64,000 nucleotides of DNA from Camillea tinctor (taxonomy: Eukaryota; Ascomycota; Sordariomycetes; Xylariales; Xylariaceae), in the NCBI GenBank assembly GCA_022578605.1, contig MU394088.1:310001-374000 (forward strand). Direction: 5' to 3'. Below are positions 42,067 to 53,484 of this stretch, piece by piece. The notes beneath the pieces were generated by a model. The model searched no databases and was not told the DNA's origin. It worked only from the letters and a program-made list of their open reading frames with translations. Both the position numbers and the translations under genes were made by a program. Every line of letters begins with the position of its first letter. Within the stretch, counting starts at the first letter, position 1.

Positions 42067-44625
42067 TGATTCAGATGTTGGTTTCTGTTAAGATGTGTCC
42101 TCGTATTGCTATTGTTCCTTAGCTAGAAGGTGTCGTTCAAAGTCCGTCTGATCTCGTTTGGCACTCCTTCCGCTAATAAACACACTCCCCCCCCCCCTAA
42201 AACTCGATTCAACATATTTGCCGAATTCATTTGACATTATTTTTTCTGTTTCATGATTGTTAACCCATCCTCTATTGAAAATGACGGTTCTCGTAAGTCG
42301 GTATGTACGTAGTTAAGGAGGGAAGAGCTTCAGAGCCCCTTATCGTTTGCCGTCCACGTTTTCTTACATGATCTCCTCGAGGATTGCGTATTCCCATGTA
42401 TTCATGGAAGAAGCGTAAGGGTGGTGGGTGGCGGCGATGATATCCTTGATCTTCCTTTTTGTGTAGAGAAAAGAATCAGATCGCAAAAAAAAAAAACATG
42501 AATGAGATACGACCCATCACATTAAATACAGGGGAAAAGGAAACGTTCACAGCCAATCTTTTGGAGTTGAAAAAGGGACCAAAAGTATGATGTCCATGCC
42601 CACTCAAAAATCGACGGTACCTGACCCCACATTCATCCATCTCCACGTCCTTCACTCCTCTTGAGCTTGGACAAGTGTCCGGTGCCTCTCTCCGGTTGGC
42701 TACCTACGCTACGATGGGGTCGGATCGGTTGGTTGGTCCCATCTATGGAAGTGGCCATCGCGGCGGTGATCACCCGCCCGCCGGGTCCACGAAGCGAAGT
42801 TTGGGGGTGGAAAGAGGGTCTTATTGTCTGTGTTGAGAGATATTGGTACACACGTAGGGTAGAGATCTTGAAACCAACCAGTCCCTCAAATGCCGATTCA
42901 TTGGTAGAGGAGCGGGAAGGGGTTGGGTTTGGTCGATGCACTTGCCTATCCAATTATAGATGTGGTAAAAAGGTGAAATGGATAAGAAATATACGCGTTC
43001 GGGTGAGATTTGTCGCGATATTGGCTACGAGCGGCATCGTTAACAGTGTTGTTATTTGCATCTACATTCATACCCTCGCTACACTACCTGCTTGCAATTC
43101 ATTTATTAGTTCTCCAATAGTTTTTGAACCACCCGTAATGCCTAGCTATAAGCAATGTTAAATTAAGGGAGGAAGATAGTAAATCATGATTCGTAGTCAG
43201 AGTTCAGGGGAAAAAAAACTAGAACGATATTTCAACAGTATCTATGAAGTATATGAACTAGGCATCCCGGCGTGGACAAGATTGCAACTTGTGAAGGTTG
43301 GTCGCGCGGACGCATGATCAATACCTATACCTATAAACTTGATATAGATTTTCATCGGGCTGGCAAGCAGATACATAGTCATTTACCTCCAAACCATGGG
43401 GTTATACCCATAACGCTACGTTACGAATTACCACCGGCAGGTCAAGCACGGTGAGGAGGTTTGGGAACAACGATTGTGTCGTAAGCATCACGGTTCCCTA
43501 TTTTTAGAGATAGTTTGACTCCCATCGTGAATTGGCCATTTGTACCATGCGAGTTATATCAATGTTTTCAGCATAAGAGTAAAAACTTATGAGTTATTTC
43601 GCGGAATGGAGATTTGTTTGTAGTGAATACTATTTATGTTTCGGGAATGATCATGTGTTGTCATCGCCGCCGTCATCGCCGTCTCAGTTGGCACCTGGTT
43701 CAAGGTCTTATTAAATGCTCTAATGTAGGAGAATATTAGGGGGCTTGCCTAGGAGATAGCCGGGGATCTATAGTATTGTTAGGGGACTTGGCCTTCATCA
43801 GCTATATCACTAGGGTACATGATTTGTTCCTGGTGGGTGGAGTTGATATTCGCAGATTTTATTCACACAAGCTCTCTTATTGGATATTGCGCGAACATCA
43901 TTCGTACTTTTTCGCCTATATTAGTAGAGAAATTCCATGCCGGCTTAATAAGTATATAAGCAAGCACCAAACCACATATTCATATGCTCGTTCAAGAAAT
44001 CATCTGCCCATTTATGTACTCTATCCGATACAGGCCTAGTAGCCTAATATGTCGAATACTAGTCCAGCTCCACCAGTTTTGGCTTGAAATGTCACATCAA
44101 GGATCTCAGGTCCCCATTTTACGTTTCCCGTTACGACCCTACCTCCGAGAATGTCCTCCCTTAACAATATTTTTCCATCAAAGAAAAGTCAGCCTAATTG
44201 CCTCAACCTAGAGGATGATCTGGTGTAGGCAGGTTCTCATTCGACAGAAGGGCCATGTTGGAACAATTCTAAGAAATAACCCCTGAGTTCAGGCCCATTA
44301 CCTTCAGCTGCCTGTATAGTCTTGCCCTCTCGGAAAACATGCCTCCATGTCCCACATATAGATATGTTCGTATTGATGGAACCCCATGGTTTTTTATTTT
44401 CCATCAAAGAGATACCATTGCAGAGAAGGGGCAACTGACCTGGCCGTCCAAGCGCTTCCAAGTGTGCTTTACACGTGTGATCTAAGGTATGAAGTAAAGA
44501 AACAACCATCTGATGTATGGTTATAATATAATGAAGCCGCTTCTGCCCCCGATATACTAGCATGCCTACGTGGTTACTGTCTCACAAGCAGTCTTCGGTT
44601 CCTCTTCCCTATAGACTTGCATACA
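42067..44625. other. Intergenic region upstream of the pectate lyase
   Basis: No gene supported in 2.56 kb. The frames at 42661-43161 (+, 166 aa) and 42633-42953 (-) lie opposite each other and resemble nothing known. The right 900 bases are AT-rich and probably carry the pectate lyase promoter. Confidence 0.55.
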
Positions 44626-46310
44626 ATGAGGATAATCTCGAGCATCCGCGCGGCAGTAGCTACGCTTCTAGTACTACCATTCAGCAGCGGCGTATCCGCG
44701 CTACTCGCATTTCCAGGGGCCGAAGGATTCGGGCGCGAAGCTGTTGGTGGCCGTGCGGGGAGCGTCTACCACGTAACGAATCTAGAGTACGACAAATTCT
44801 ATACCCAGAACCTTTTTTAGGGGGTTGCCCCTACACCACGAAATCAATTAATTGTCTACCTAACAACGCAAATTATCTGACAATTTAATGTACGCAGTGA
44901 CTCCGGCACCGGTTCATTCCGCGACGCCGTGGGGGGATCCAACCGCATCGTCGTCTTCGACGTGGGAGGGACAATCAACATCACAGACCGCGTAGTGGTG
45001 TCGAAGAATGTCTACATCGCGGGACAGACGGCACCGGGGGGTGGGATCACCATCTATGGGAACGGCCTGTCGTGGTCGAATGCGGACGAGGCGATAGTGA
45101 GGTATATTCGCATTCGCATGGGGAAAGGGGGTTCCTCGGGCAAAGACGCCATCACCATCGCCGAGGGGCAGGACATGATCTTTGACCATGTCTCCGTGTC
45201 CTGGGGCCGCGACGAAACCTTTTCCATCAGCGGAGATGTGTACAATGTGACGGTGCAAGACTCGATCATAGCCCAGGGGCTCGAAACACACTCCTGCGGT
45301 GGACTGATGCAGACGGACCACGGTGTTAGCCTCTTCCGTAACCTGTACGTCGATAACAAAACCCGTAACCCCAAAGTCAAGGGTATGAACGATTTCCAGA
45401 ACAATGTGAGTTTACGCAAGCCACCTTTTATTTATCATGATACCACTACGCAGGGAAGGGAAAGAAACCCGGTGTATCAATAGACAGTGCTGAATTACCT
45501 CTGCTAGGTCATCTACAACTGGGGTGGTGGCGGTGGCTACATCGCAGGAGATAGCGAGGGCGCAAGCTACGCTAATATCATCAACAACTACTTCATATCG
45601 GGACCCAGCACGAGCGTTACAGCCTTTACAAGAGGCAATGCGAATTTCCACGGATGTTAGTCTCTATTAAGTTTTATTTTTACGTCTACTTTCCTTTCCT
45701 TTCCTTTACCTACCTAACCATCCCCTCTCCCCCCCTTTCCCCTTTTTGGAGCCCATACCACGCCTCGTAGATGAGTGGGTGTTTATAGGCCCCATTTTGC
45801 TAGTTACCTAGTTACTGAGGTAGCTAACCCTAACAACCGCAAAACACAGACGTCTCGAATAACTTCTACGACTCAGACCGCGACGGGACCCTCAACGGTG
45901 CTGCCCTCTGCGCGTCCACCTCCTGCTACAGCGCCATGGACATCGTGACCGAGGCGTACGCGTACCCGGGGCCGACGACGCTCCTCAGCCCGGCCGACGC
46001 CCTGGAACACGTGCTCAGCGGGGCGGGCGCGTCGTTCCCCGCGCGCGACGGGGTCGATAAGCGGCTGGTTGAGGAGGTGCAGAGCTTCGGCACGTTGGGC
46101 CAACTCGTCAGCGACGAGACGGCCTCGCCCATGTACGGCCCCGGATACGTAGCCGGAGGGGAGAAGCCTGTCGATACAGATGGAGACGGCATCCCTGACG
46201 AGTGGGAGAAGGCGAACGGGTTGGATTACGAGGACGCTAGCGATGCGATGGCGATTGGAAGCGAAGGGTATGCGAATATTGAGGTGTATATCAACTCTCT
46301 GGTTCAGTAG
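44626..46310 (+). CDS. Secreted pectate lyase (polysaccharide lyase family 1-like, plyC type)
   Basis: Exons 44626-44786, 44898-45405, 45508-45655 and 45850-46310 encode 425 aa, the usual length of fungal pectate lyase C. A signal peptide (MRIISSIRAAVATLLVLPF, cleavage near GVSA) directs secretion. The mature protein begins LLAFPGAEGFGREAVGGRAG, and the beta-helix core shows NRIVVFDVGGTINI, YIAGQTAPGGGITIYG, DHVSVSWGRDE and SCGGLMQTDHG. The enzyme cleaves polygalacturonate by beta-elimination in plant cell walls and is calcium dependent. Near the C-terminus, DTDGDGIPDEWE is a calcium-binding motif also common in bacterial relatives. Splices restore VYHVTNLDDSGTGSFRDAV and FHGYVSNNFYDS. An intact, probably plant-biomass-degrading enzyme. 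Confidence 0.93.
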
Positions 46311-47234
46311 GTTCCCTAGCTCATGGACGATGAAGGGGGGAAATGAATTGTATTGTCTGTATTGTGTATATAGGTCGATGAGTAACGGGCTAACGTAACT
46401 CGAGACTCACTACTGTCATATTGACATTGGCGAAAGCTATATGATCCAGGCGGCGCGAGAAAGGGTAGGTAGCTATGATTTATAATAACTGAATGCATTG
46501 GCATATTTAAATGGGTGTAGCGCAGATTCTAGTACTAATTATTAGGAAGATAGGCGTTACTTTCATACCTAGCTGCTGAACTTGTATATCCATACAGGAA
46601 AATGAAGGTAAATACAATAATAAACGCGCGAGAGTAATTAATTTCATTTCATTATTAATTAGGTGTCCATCTAGCATAATACGGCAAATGTCCGTATCGT
46701 ATTTATCCCAAAGTTTGCTTGTCTCGCAGAACACGATTTGTCGCTGAGTTATCGAGCTGAACCCTTTGTTCATGATGCTTTACTGTGCTAGAGTCATTGT
46801 AAGGAAACCTTATCGCAAAGCTTTGATAGTGACAATGGTATTTAAAGGGTCGATGCGCACATCAGCTATTGTCATGCATGACTTCGCCCGAGAAGAACAA
46901 TCGTGCTTTGACTGAGATCATGATCAACGCTCAAGCCTCTGCCGTGCGGTCGACCAAATGATGCACGATCGATTATGTCTTCATTTTATCGACCCTTGGA
47001 GTGTGTATGGCATCCGTTGTACACGTTAAGCTTAATCGAAGGACAAGCTGTTGCCGCACTAGAAAAGGACCACGAAGGGTAATCGTAGCAACTCCTGACT
47101 TGTCTGGTGCCGTTCGTACTCGAGTGTCTGGTCTCACCTCTGGCTCGCGAAAACCCATTCATATGGTTAATGTCTTAGCCTTGCTCTGCTGCATGTCATT
47201 TCACGGAATATTTTGTGCTCTTGCTCTTTTGCGA
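46311..47234. other. Intergenic, convergent 3' ends of pectate lyase and RRP3
   Basis: 924 bp without a supported gene. The frame at 47001-47303 overlaps the RRP3 end on the opposite strand and is a shadow. Confidence 0.6.
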
Positions 47235-48785
47235 CTAGCCCTCTTCGGCGTCCATCCCATCGTGGCGTCTCTTGCCGCCCTTAGGCGGTCGATTTCCTCT
47301 TAAGACCGAGCCCTTCTTACCCCGATCTTCGAGCAAATTCTTCATCTCATTTCGAGAATAACGTTGGGCTTCTTCGACCCGTTCCCTAAATATCATGACC
47401 TCCTCCTTGTCGGTCTTATACTCATCAAGTTTCTTTCCAATCGCAGCCTCAATTCTTTGATATAGTTCAAGGTCGTACTGAGTAACAAGACTGAGAGCTT
47501 GGCCAGCGTTGCCAGCTCGCGCTGTTCGACCGACTCGATGGACGTAAGTTTTACTGTCACTAGGAAGATCATACTAGAATTAAGTAGTTAGTGAATTTTG
47601 TATATGCAATGGGAACGAGAGCTGAACTAACATTGATGACAACATCCACTTTCGGAATATCCAAACCTCTAGCAGCTACATCAGTCGCAACCAGGATATC
47701 ACGATTCCCGGCCTTGAATTTGTTCAGAGCGCCTAAACGGGCTGACTGAGATAGTTGACCATGTAAAGGAATGGCACCAAAACCTAGAGCTCTTGCGAAT
47801 ATGGCAACCCGCTGGGTCTCGTAAACCGTTCTCGTAAATATTATAGTTGAGCGACCAGCAAATTCGTTGAGGAGAAAGATCAAGTAGATATCCTTGTGCA
47901 TATGGGGGATGAAGAGGTAGTATTGCTGTAGAGTCGAGACGGTCTGGTATCTACTCGTGCTAATACTTACCCGTAAGGGGTCTCGAAGACTAGCACGCTG
48001 GAGACTCTCGACCTTGGAGGACATGGTGGCACTGAAAAGGAAGGTTCGCCTTTCCCGAGGCAGAAACTTGAGCAGTTTTTCAAGTATAGGACCAAAATCC
48101 ATATCCAACAAACGATCAGCCTCATCGATGACAAGGTATCTGGTACTCGATAGTTTAAAGCCTTTGGTCTTTTCGAGATGATCAAGCAATCGACCGGGTG
48201 TGGCGCAGACAATATGGGGCTTCTTTCCAAGAGCAATAGCTTGCGGGACCATATCTAGACCGCCAACAATAACAGTAGATCGGACATTTATAGAAGACCC
48301 AAGAGCATCTACCGACTGACCGATCTGGGTAGCTAGTTCGCGGGTGGGGGCGAGAATCAAACCGAAGAAGGCGGAGGGCTTCTTCTCTTCTAAAAGAGCC
48401 TGCAGTATAGGCAATACAAATGCTGCGGTTTTACCAGACCCAGTTTCAGCCAAACCGATGATGTCCCTATTTTGTAAGGCCAGAGGAATGGATTGTGCCT
48501 GGATGGGAGTAGGCGCTTTATAACCGAGAGCGTCGCAAGCTTCGCAAAGGGGGTCAACAATGCCCTATAGTGACAGACGATGGTCAGCTTAACACTGGTG
48601 AGCCGAAGGTTTCAGGTTATATTCACTAGATCTTTGAATGATTTGGTGGGCGCATCAACAACAGGATCTTCGACAGTAGTAGGTTCAGGCGAACTGGTGG
48701 TGGTGTCTGTCGTCTCTGGTTTCTTATGGAGATGTTCCTTGTCGCTGGAGGGAGCAGACAGCTTTCTTCGTTTGATGGAAGACAT
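47235..48785 (-). CDS. RRP3: DEAD-box ATP-dependent RNA helicase Rrp3
   Basis: Exons 48627-48785, 47632-48564 and 47235-47573 (minus) encode 476 aa. All helicase motifs are visible: the Q-motif region ([16 protein letters not shown]), Walker A AETGSGKT at 92-99, [24 protein letters not shown] (DEAD), [23 protein letters not shown] and [10 protein letters not shown], the last rebuilt across the second intron. The N-terminus is a short Ser/Thr/Pro-rich leader and the C-terminus is basic (KGGKRRHDG). Rrp3/DDX47 is a nucleolar helicase for early 18S pre-rRNA cleavage in the small-subunit processome. The stop TAG is at 47235-47237, so the gene runs past the first in-frame stop reached by simple ORF reading. 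It shares a 604-bp divergent promoter region with SSF1. Confidence 0.96.
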
Positions 48786-49389
48786 TGTGGGGTATAAATC
48801 TATTTGAGTTTGGGCACTTGCTGTGGGAATTCGAATAGAAATGTCAGGCTGTTCGAATGTGATGTGCCGTAAAATGTGGGAAAAGAGGTATGTTAGGCTA
48901 GTCCTAGTATTCAGTACGTAGATGTAGGAATTAAAGAAAAAGAAAAAAAGGTTGTTGAATCCCTTCCACACATTACCTATGAATACCGATAAGATAAGAT
49001 TTTTTTTTTTTTAAGGTTTTGGATGGTCCATCAACTGCTGTAACTACCTAGGATGTACCTAGACTTAGATACGTAATTGGTATGCATGTAAGTATGGGTC
49101 CGGGTATTAGTTCGGGGGTAATCTATCTATCTATAGGTTTGGGTAGGTTAGAGGTAAGCTTATCGGGCGTTATCGTTAATCTTGGCAATGGGTAGTTAAA
49201 AAAAAAAAAGGTTATGGGAAGAACATTGAAATTCTTCCCACTCACCATGTAAACCTATGTTAAAATATACCATCAACTACTACGTACAATTGCGCTTCAC
49301 TTCCCTGCAGCTTAGACTCTGCGCAAATAATATAAACCCACAGACGGGAAGAGCTTAGAGAAAGGAACACCATACAATTTCATATAATC
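48786..49389. promoter_or_regulatory. Divergent promoter region RRP3/SSF1
   Basis: 604 bp between two outward-facing ribosome-biogenesis genes. It contains GATAAGATAAGATTTTTTTTTTTT near 48989-49012 and a T/A homopolymer (49199-49209). Poly(dA:dT) tracts are common in ribosome-biogenesis promoters; no PAC or RRPE box was confirmed. Confidence 0.5.
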
Positions 49390-50853
49390 ATGGCCAAACC
49401 TCGCACCAAGAAACGTACCCATGCCGGCGCCAACAACCCCAAGCACAAGGCTCCTCTCACGGGGCGCGCCCCGGCCCAAGATCCCAAGAGCATGGTCATT
49501 CGCATAGGGGCTGGCGAGGTTGGATCTAGCGTTAGTCAATTGGCCAAAGATGTTCGTCAGGTTATGGAACCCGGTACTGCGAGCCGATTGAAGGAGCGCC
49601 GCGCAAATCGACTGAGAGACTATGTCACCATGACCGGTCCCCTGGGCGTCACCCACCTGCTGCTTTTCTCCAGGTCCGAGTCTGGCAATACGAACCTGCG
49701 CATAGCTACAACCCCTAGAGGACCTACTCTACACTTCCGTGTCGAGAAGTATTCGCTGTGCAAGGACGTGCGCCGAGCCCAGAGACGTCCCCAGGGTGGA
49801 GGCAAGGAATACATGACACCACCTCTGGTAATGCTATACCTGATTCCTTTTTTTTGGTGAGGAGCCTATATCTTTGCTGACTATCCATAACCCATCTCTT
49901 AGCTTATAATGAACAATATATCTACGCCCGGAGCCGACGCCAAGTCCAAAGTCCCGAAGCACCTTGAGTCTCTCACCACAACTGTCTTCCAGTCCCTTTT
50001 CCCTCGAATAAACCCACAGACCACCCCTCTCAAGTCGATACGTAGAGTTCTCCTGCTAAATAGAGAGCCTGCGGTCGACAAGGACGATGGATCATTTGTC
50101 CTTAATTTCCGACATTACGCCATCACTACCAAGGCTGCTGGTGTTTCAAAGCCTCTACGGAGGCTCAATACTGCCGAAAAGCTTCTTGGCACTAAGAGCC
50201 GGAAAGGCGGCGTGCCCAATCTCGGGAGGTTAGAGGACATAGCCGATTACATGATAGGTGGCGAGAACGGTGAAGGCTATATGACCGACGCCACTAGTGG
50301 TAGCGAAATGGACACGGATGCCGAGGTTGAGGTCCTTGAAAGCGCCCCTCGAAAGGTTATGCGCGCTAAAGTTCGCGATAATGAAGTCGAACCCACAGGA
50401 GACGATGACAAGGTCGAAAGGCGCCGAGTTGTCCTGGTAGAGCTTGGACCCCGTATGAAGTTGCGAATGACTAAGGTGGAAGAGGGCCTCTGCTCCGGCA
50501 AGGTCATGTGGCACGAGCACATTCACAAATCGAAGCAAGAAATACAAGATCTCGAACGGAAGTGGGAACAGAAGAACAAAGAAAAGGAGGAGAGGAGAAG
50601 GCAGCAGAAGGCCAATATTGAGAGTAAAAAGAAAGAGCGTGCTGCTCGGGGTGCTAAAGGCGACGATAAGGGAGAAGGCGATGAGGATGAGGATGAGGAC
50701 ATGGAAGGCAACGATAGCGACCTATTCGATGATATGATGGAGAATGATGGTTTTGATAGCGAGGGTCTAGCTGGGGATGGCGAGGAAGCTGTCAATGAAG
50801 CCATGGATGAGGACGAGTGGGAAGATGAAAAATCTGAAATCGCTGGCACCTAA
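49390..50853 (+). CDS. SSF1: Brix-domain ribosome biogenesis protein Ssf1/Ppan
   Basis: Exons 49390-49827 and 49903-50853 encode 462 aa. The start MAKPRTKKRTHAG and the Brix domain (MVIRIGAGEVGSSVSQLAKD, GVTHLLLFSRSESGNTNLRI, GPTLHFRVEKYSLCKDVRRA, NFRHYAITTKAAGVSKPLRR) are typical of Ssf1/Ssf2/Peter Pan. Family members assemble the 60S subunit in the nucleolus. After the Brix domain there is a sigma-like VELGPRMKLRMTKVEEG segment, a Lys/Glu-rich coiled stretch and a strongly acidic tail (EDEDEDMEGNDSD). The intron is 75 nt. It is divergent from RRP3. Confidence 0.95.
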
Positions 50854-51780
50854 GAGAGAATGTATAAACAGGGGATAAACTAATGTTATGACTTGATCGC
50901 TGTACTTGACTGTGAAAACTAACAACCTAAGGTTATACTACTATTTAAACTAACATTGAACCAGATGAGAATATACTACACAATCCTATCCTTATAATGG
51001 CTTTTATCAGTAAAAAAAATCCAAAGAAGCTACAGGGATTGGCATATAAAACCTAATACACGATACGTAGGTACGTAGTATGTATGTAGCATGACTACCT
51101 AACCTAGGCCGATACTCAGCTTGGGTCTCTCGCATGAAAGTAGTAAGAAAATAAGAAACAAGGGGGAATATGATAGTATCACATAATTGCCTAAGATGGT
51201 TGATTATCCTTTATCTACTGGCCTCTGCATTTGATTCTCTCGTGGCTATTTTGGAAGATCTTTCATTAGGTATGGTAAGGTGAAGTACATATCCAAAGCA
51301 AAAACTACCCGATGGTTGAGGTAAAATTTTTTCTACGATATTTGATTCCCTAAATGATATTATTGAGTCTAACCCGGAGAATGAAAATATATGGCAAGTC
51401 AAGGCAAAGCTATTGGGATTGTAAGAGAACTGGATTCACGCCACTTTTGGACATGTGATTGTATTATATATATGTACGGAGTAAGAGTACTCGATAGGAA
51501 TTCTGTCTCACTTTTATTTATTTTATTTTCATTTTTAATTCCCTTATAAACAGATCGACGGCTGAGACATATAGCAATAGCGTGGACATTTAGATTCCCT
51601 GGCATTAAAAAGGGGTTATGATCCATGCTTCTGAGGAATGCATGGTTGTTGGCACGTTGATAACGAGGTATTGCTACGATGTCGGATGAACAACAGCACC
51701 TTACTTACCAACATGGAGATACACCACCACGTCCTTCCACGTCAAACACAATTTTGACTGACCGCGCAACGTAATATACT
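50854..51780. other. Intergenic between SSF1 and the MFS transporter
   Basis: 927 bp, AT-rich, with TAGGTACGTAGTATG near 51069-51083. No gene recognised. Confidence 0.6.
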
Positions 51781-53484
51781 ATGAGCTTGGATATTTACTG
51801 GGCCGCGGTGTTTGCCCTCGTGCCACTGGTAGCATTTATTGCTGGCTATAGGACCATTCTGGGGCTGCTATTCTGTAAGCGCCAGCAGGAAGAAAAACTC
51901 GCAGGTCCTTCCGATGATGACAGAGCGGCGAGAAAGTTCCGCAGGATTTTCTTGCAGGTATACTTGCTTGTTATGGGATCGGAATGGCTGCAGGTGAGTC
52001 GAATTCTGGGACGCTCTCTTGGTGGGAGACTGCTCTAACATCTTTGGCTGTTAGGGACCCTACATGTACTCGCTCTTTCGGAACGAGAAGAACCTTGACG
52101 AGAGCACCGTGGCCTTGTTGTATATTTGCACTTACGCTTCTGCTGCCATATCGGCTTTTTTTACTGGCTATGTGGCGGACAGGTTCGGTCGTCGAGCAGC
52201 CTGCTTGGTGTTCTGCGGGATCCATTCCCTTGCGTCGGTCTCTGTCTGTCTTGATAGACTGGAACTTCTAATACTGGGACGAGTGCTCGGCGGTGTTGGT
52301 ATCACTCTGCTATGGACGGCCTTTGAGAGCTGGATGGTGGCCGAATATAACGCCCGGGGGCTTCACCGAAGCCCCTCATTCTCGCTGAGCACTATGTTCG
52401 GATTGATGACAACGGCAAACTGTAGCACGGCGGTTCTGGCTGGTGTCCTGGGCCATTGTGTCGTCTTGGCGCTGGGCTCGAAGGCTGATCCCTTCATAGT
52501 TGGGGTTGTAAGTTTTCTCGAATGACATTGCTTTCCATTTGCATATTATTACTGGCTCATTCATATTATAGGCCTTGGACTTTGGGGCCGTAATCCTCAT
52601 GCTTCGAACTTGGAACGAGAACCGGGACCACGATGCGAATACTAAAAGGGATATATTGCCGGAGCAGGAGTGCGAAGAAGAACCACAGCTTACAGAACAG
52701 AAAAGAATATCAACAAGCTTGTTAAAGGATACAAGGATCTGGGCGCTAAGTTTTGTTTCTTGCTGTTTCGAAGGTACTGTATTTCTGCTCATGTTCTTCT
52801 GGCCTGGGACGCTGCAGGAGGCACGCGACGCCGAACATCCAGGCACGGATGAGATGGTACCGTACGGCGTGACCTTTGCCGCGTTTATGGCTACTATGGC
52901 ATTGGGCGCGCTGTTTTTCAACATCATCAGTCGCATGTCGGACTGGGAAAATAGAAAAGATCAACAAGACGAAGGGAAGGAAACAGCGGTTATTTTAACG
53001 CCTACTCGCCTTCTTGCGTTGGCGCTCCTGATGAGTGCCTCTAGCTTTTTGATAGCAGCGCTGACCAGGAGAGAGACGTATCTGTTTGCTGCGTTCATGC
53101 TGTTTGAGGCCTGCAATGGCGTCTACGTGCCTAACATGGCTTACCACCGAGGTGTGATCATCAGCAATGCAGGTAGGTCACGGATATACAGTGTTATGAA
53201 TATCCCACTGTTCGTGTTCGTCGTTGTCGCGTTACACGCCACTGGGAGGGCTGGAGGTAAGGCACACTTCATATCTACGTGTTGGATGATGAAATAAATG
53301 AAGTACTAAACGATTTAATATAGGAGAGAACAACAAGCAAACAGTATTTGTGTTCTGTGCGGCGTTACTTCTGGTGGCAACGCTCGTGACCTTGTTCGGG
53401 CTCGATACCAGACCCCGCCCCGCAGAATTCGAAGAGGTTTCAGGCTCAGATATGGATGATCTCGAGACGAAGAGGGATGGTTAA
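51781..53484 (+). CDS. Major facilitator, MFSD5/molybdate-anion transporter-like
   Basis: Exons 51781-51993, 52055-52507, 52572-53256 and 53324-53484 encode 503 aa. Hydrophobic segments run throughout. The loop GYVADRFGRRAACLV is the MFS motif between helices 2 and 3, and GPYMYSLFRNEKNLDE just before it is characteristic of the MFSD5 family, as are FESWMVAEYNARG and TFAAFMATMALGALFF. A long acidic cytosolic loop (EQECEEEPQLTEQKR) separates the two six-helix halves. MFSD5-type proteins in algae import molybdate; the fungal members are assigned by homology and substrate is unproven here. The C-terminus is a short soluble tail (SGSDMDDLETKRDG). Confidence 0.88.

Noticed and set aside
42661..43161. 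Plus-strand 166-aa frame
   Set aside because: A frame of similar quality exists on the opposite strand at 42633-42953 and neither resembles a known protein; likely chance.
44237..44563. Minus-strand 108-aa frame upstream of the pectate lyase
   Set aside because: No recognisable motif; sits in the likely promoter.
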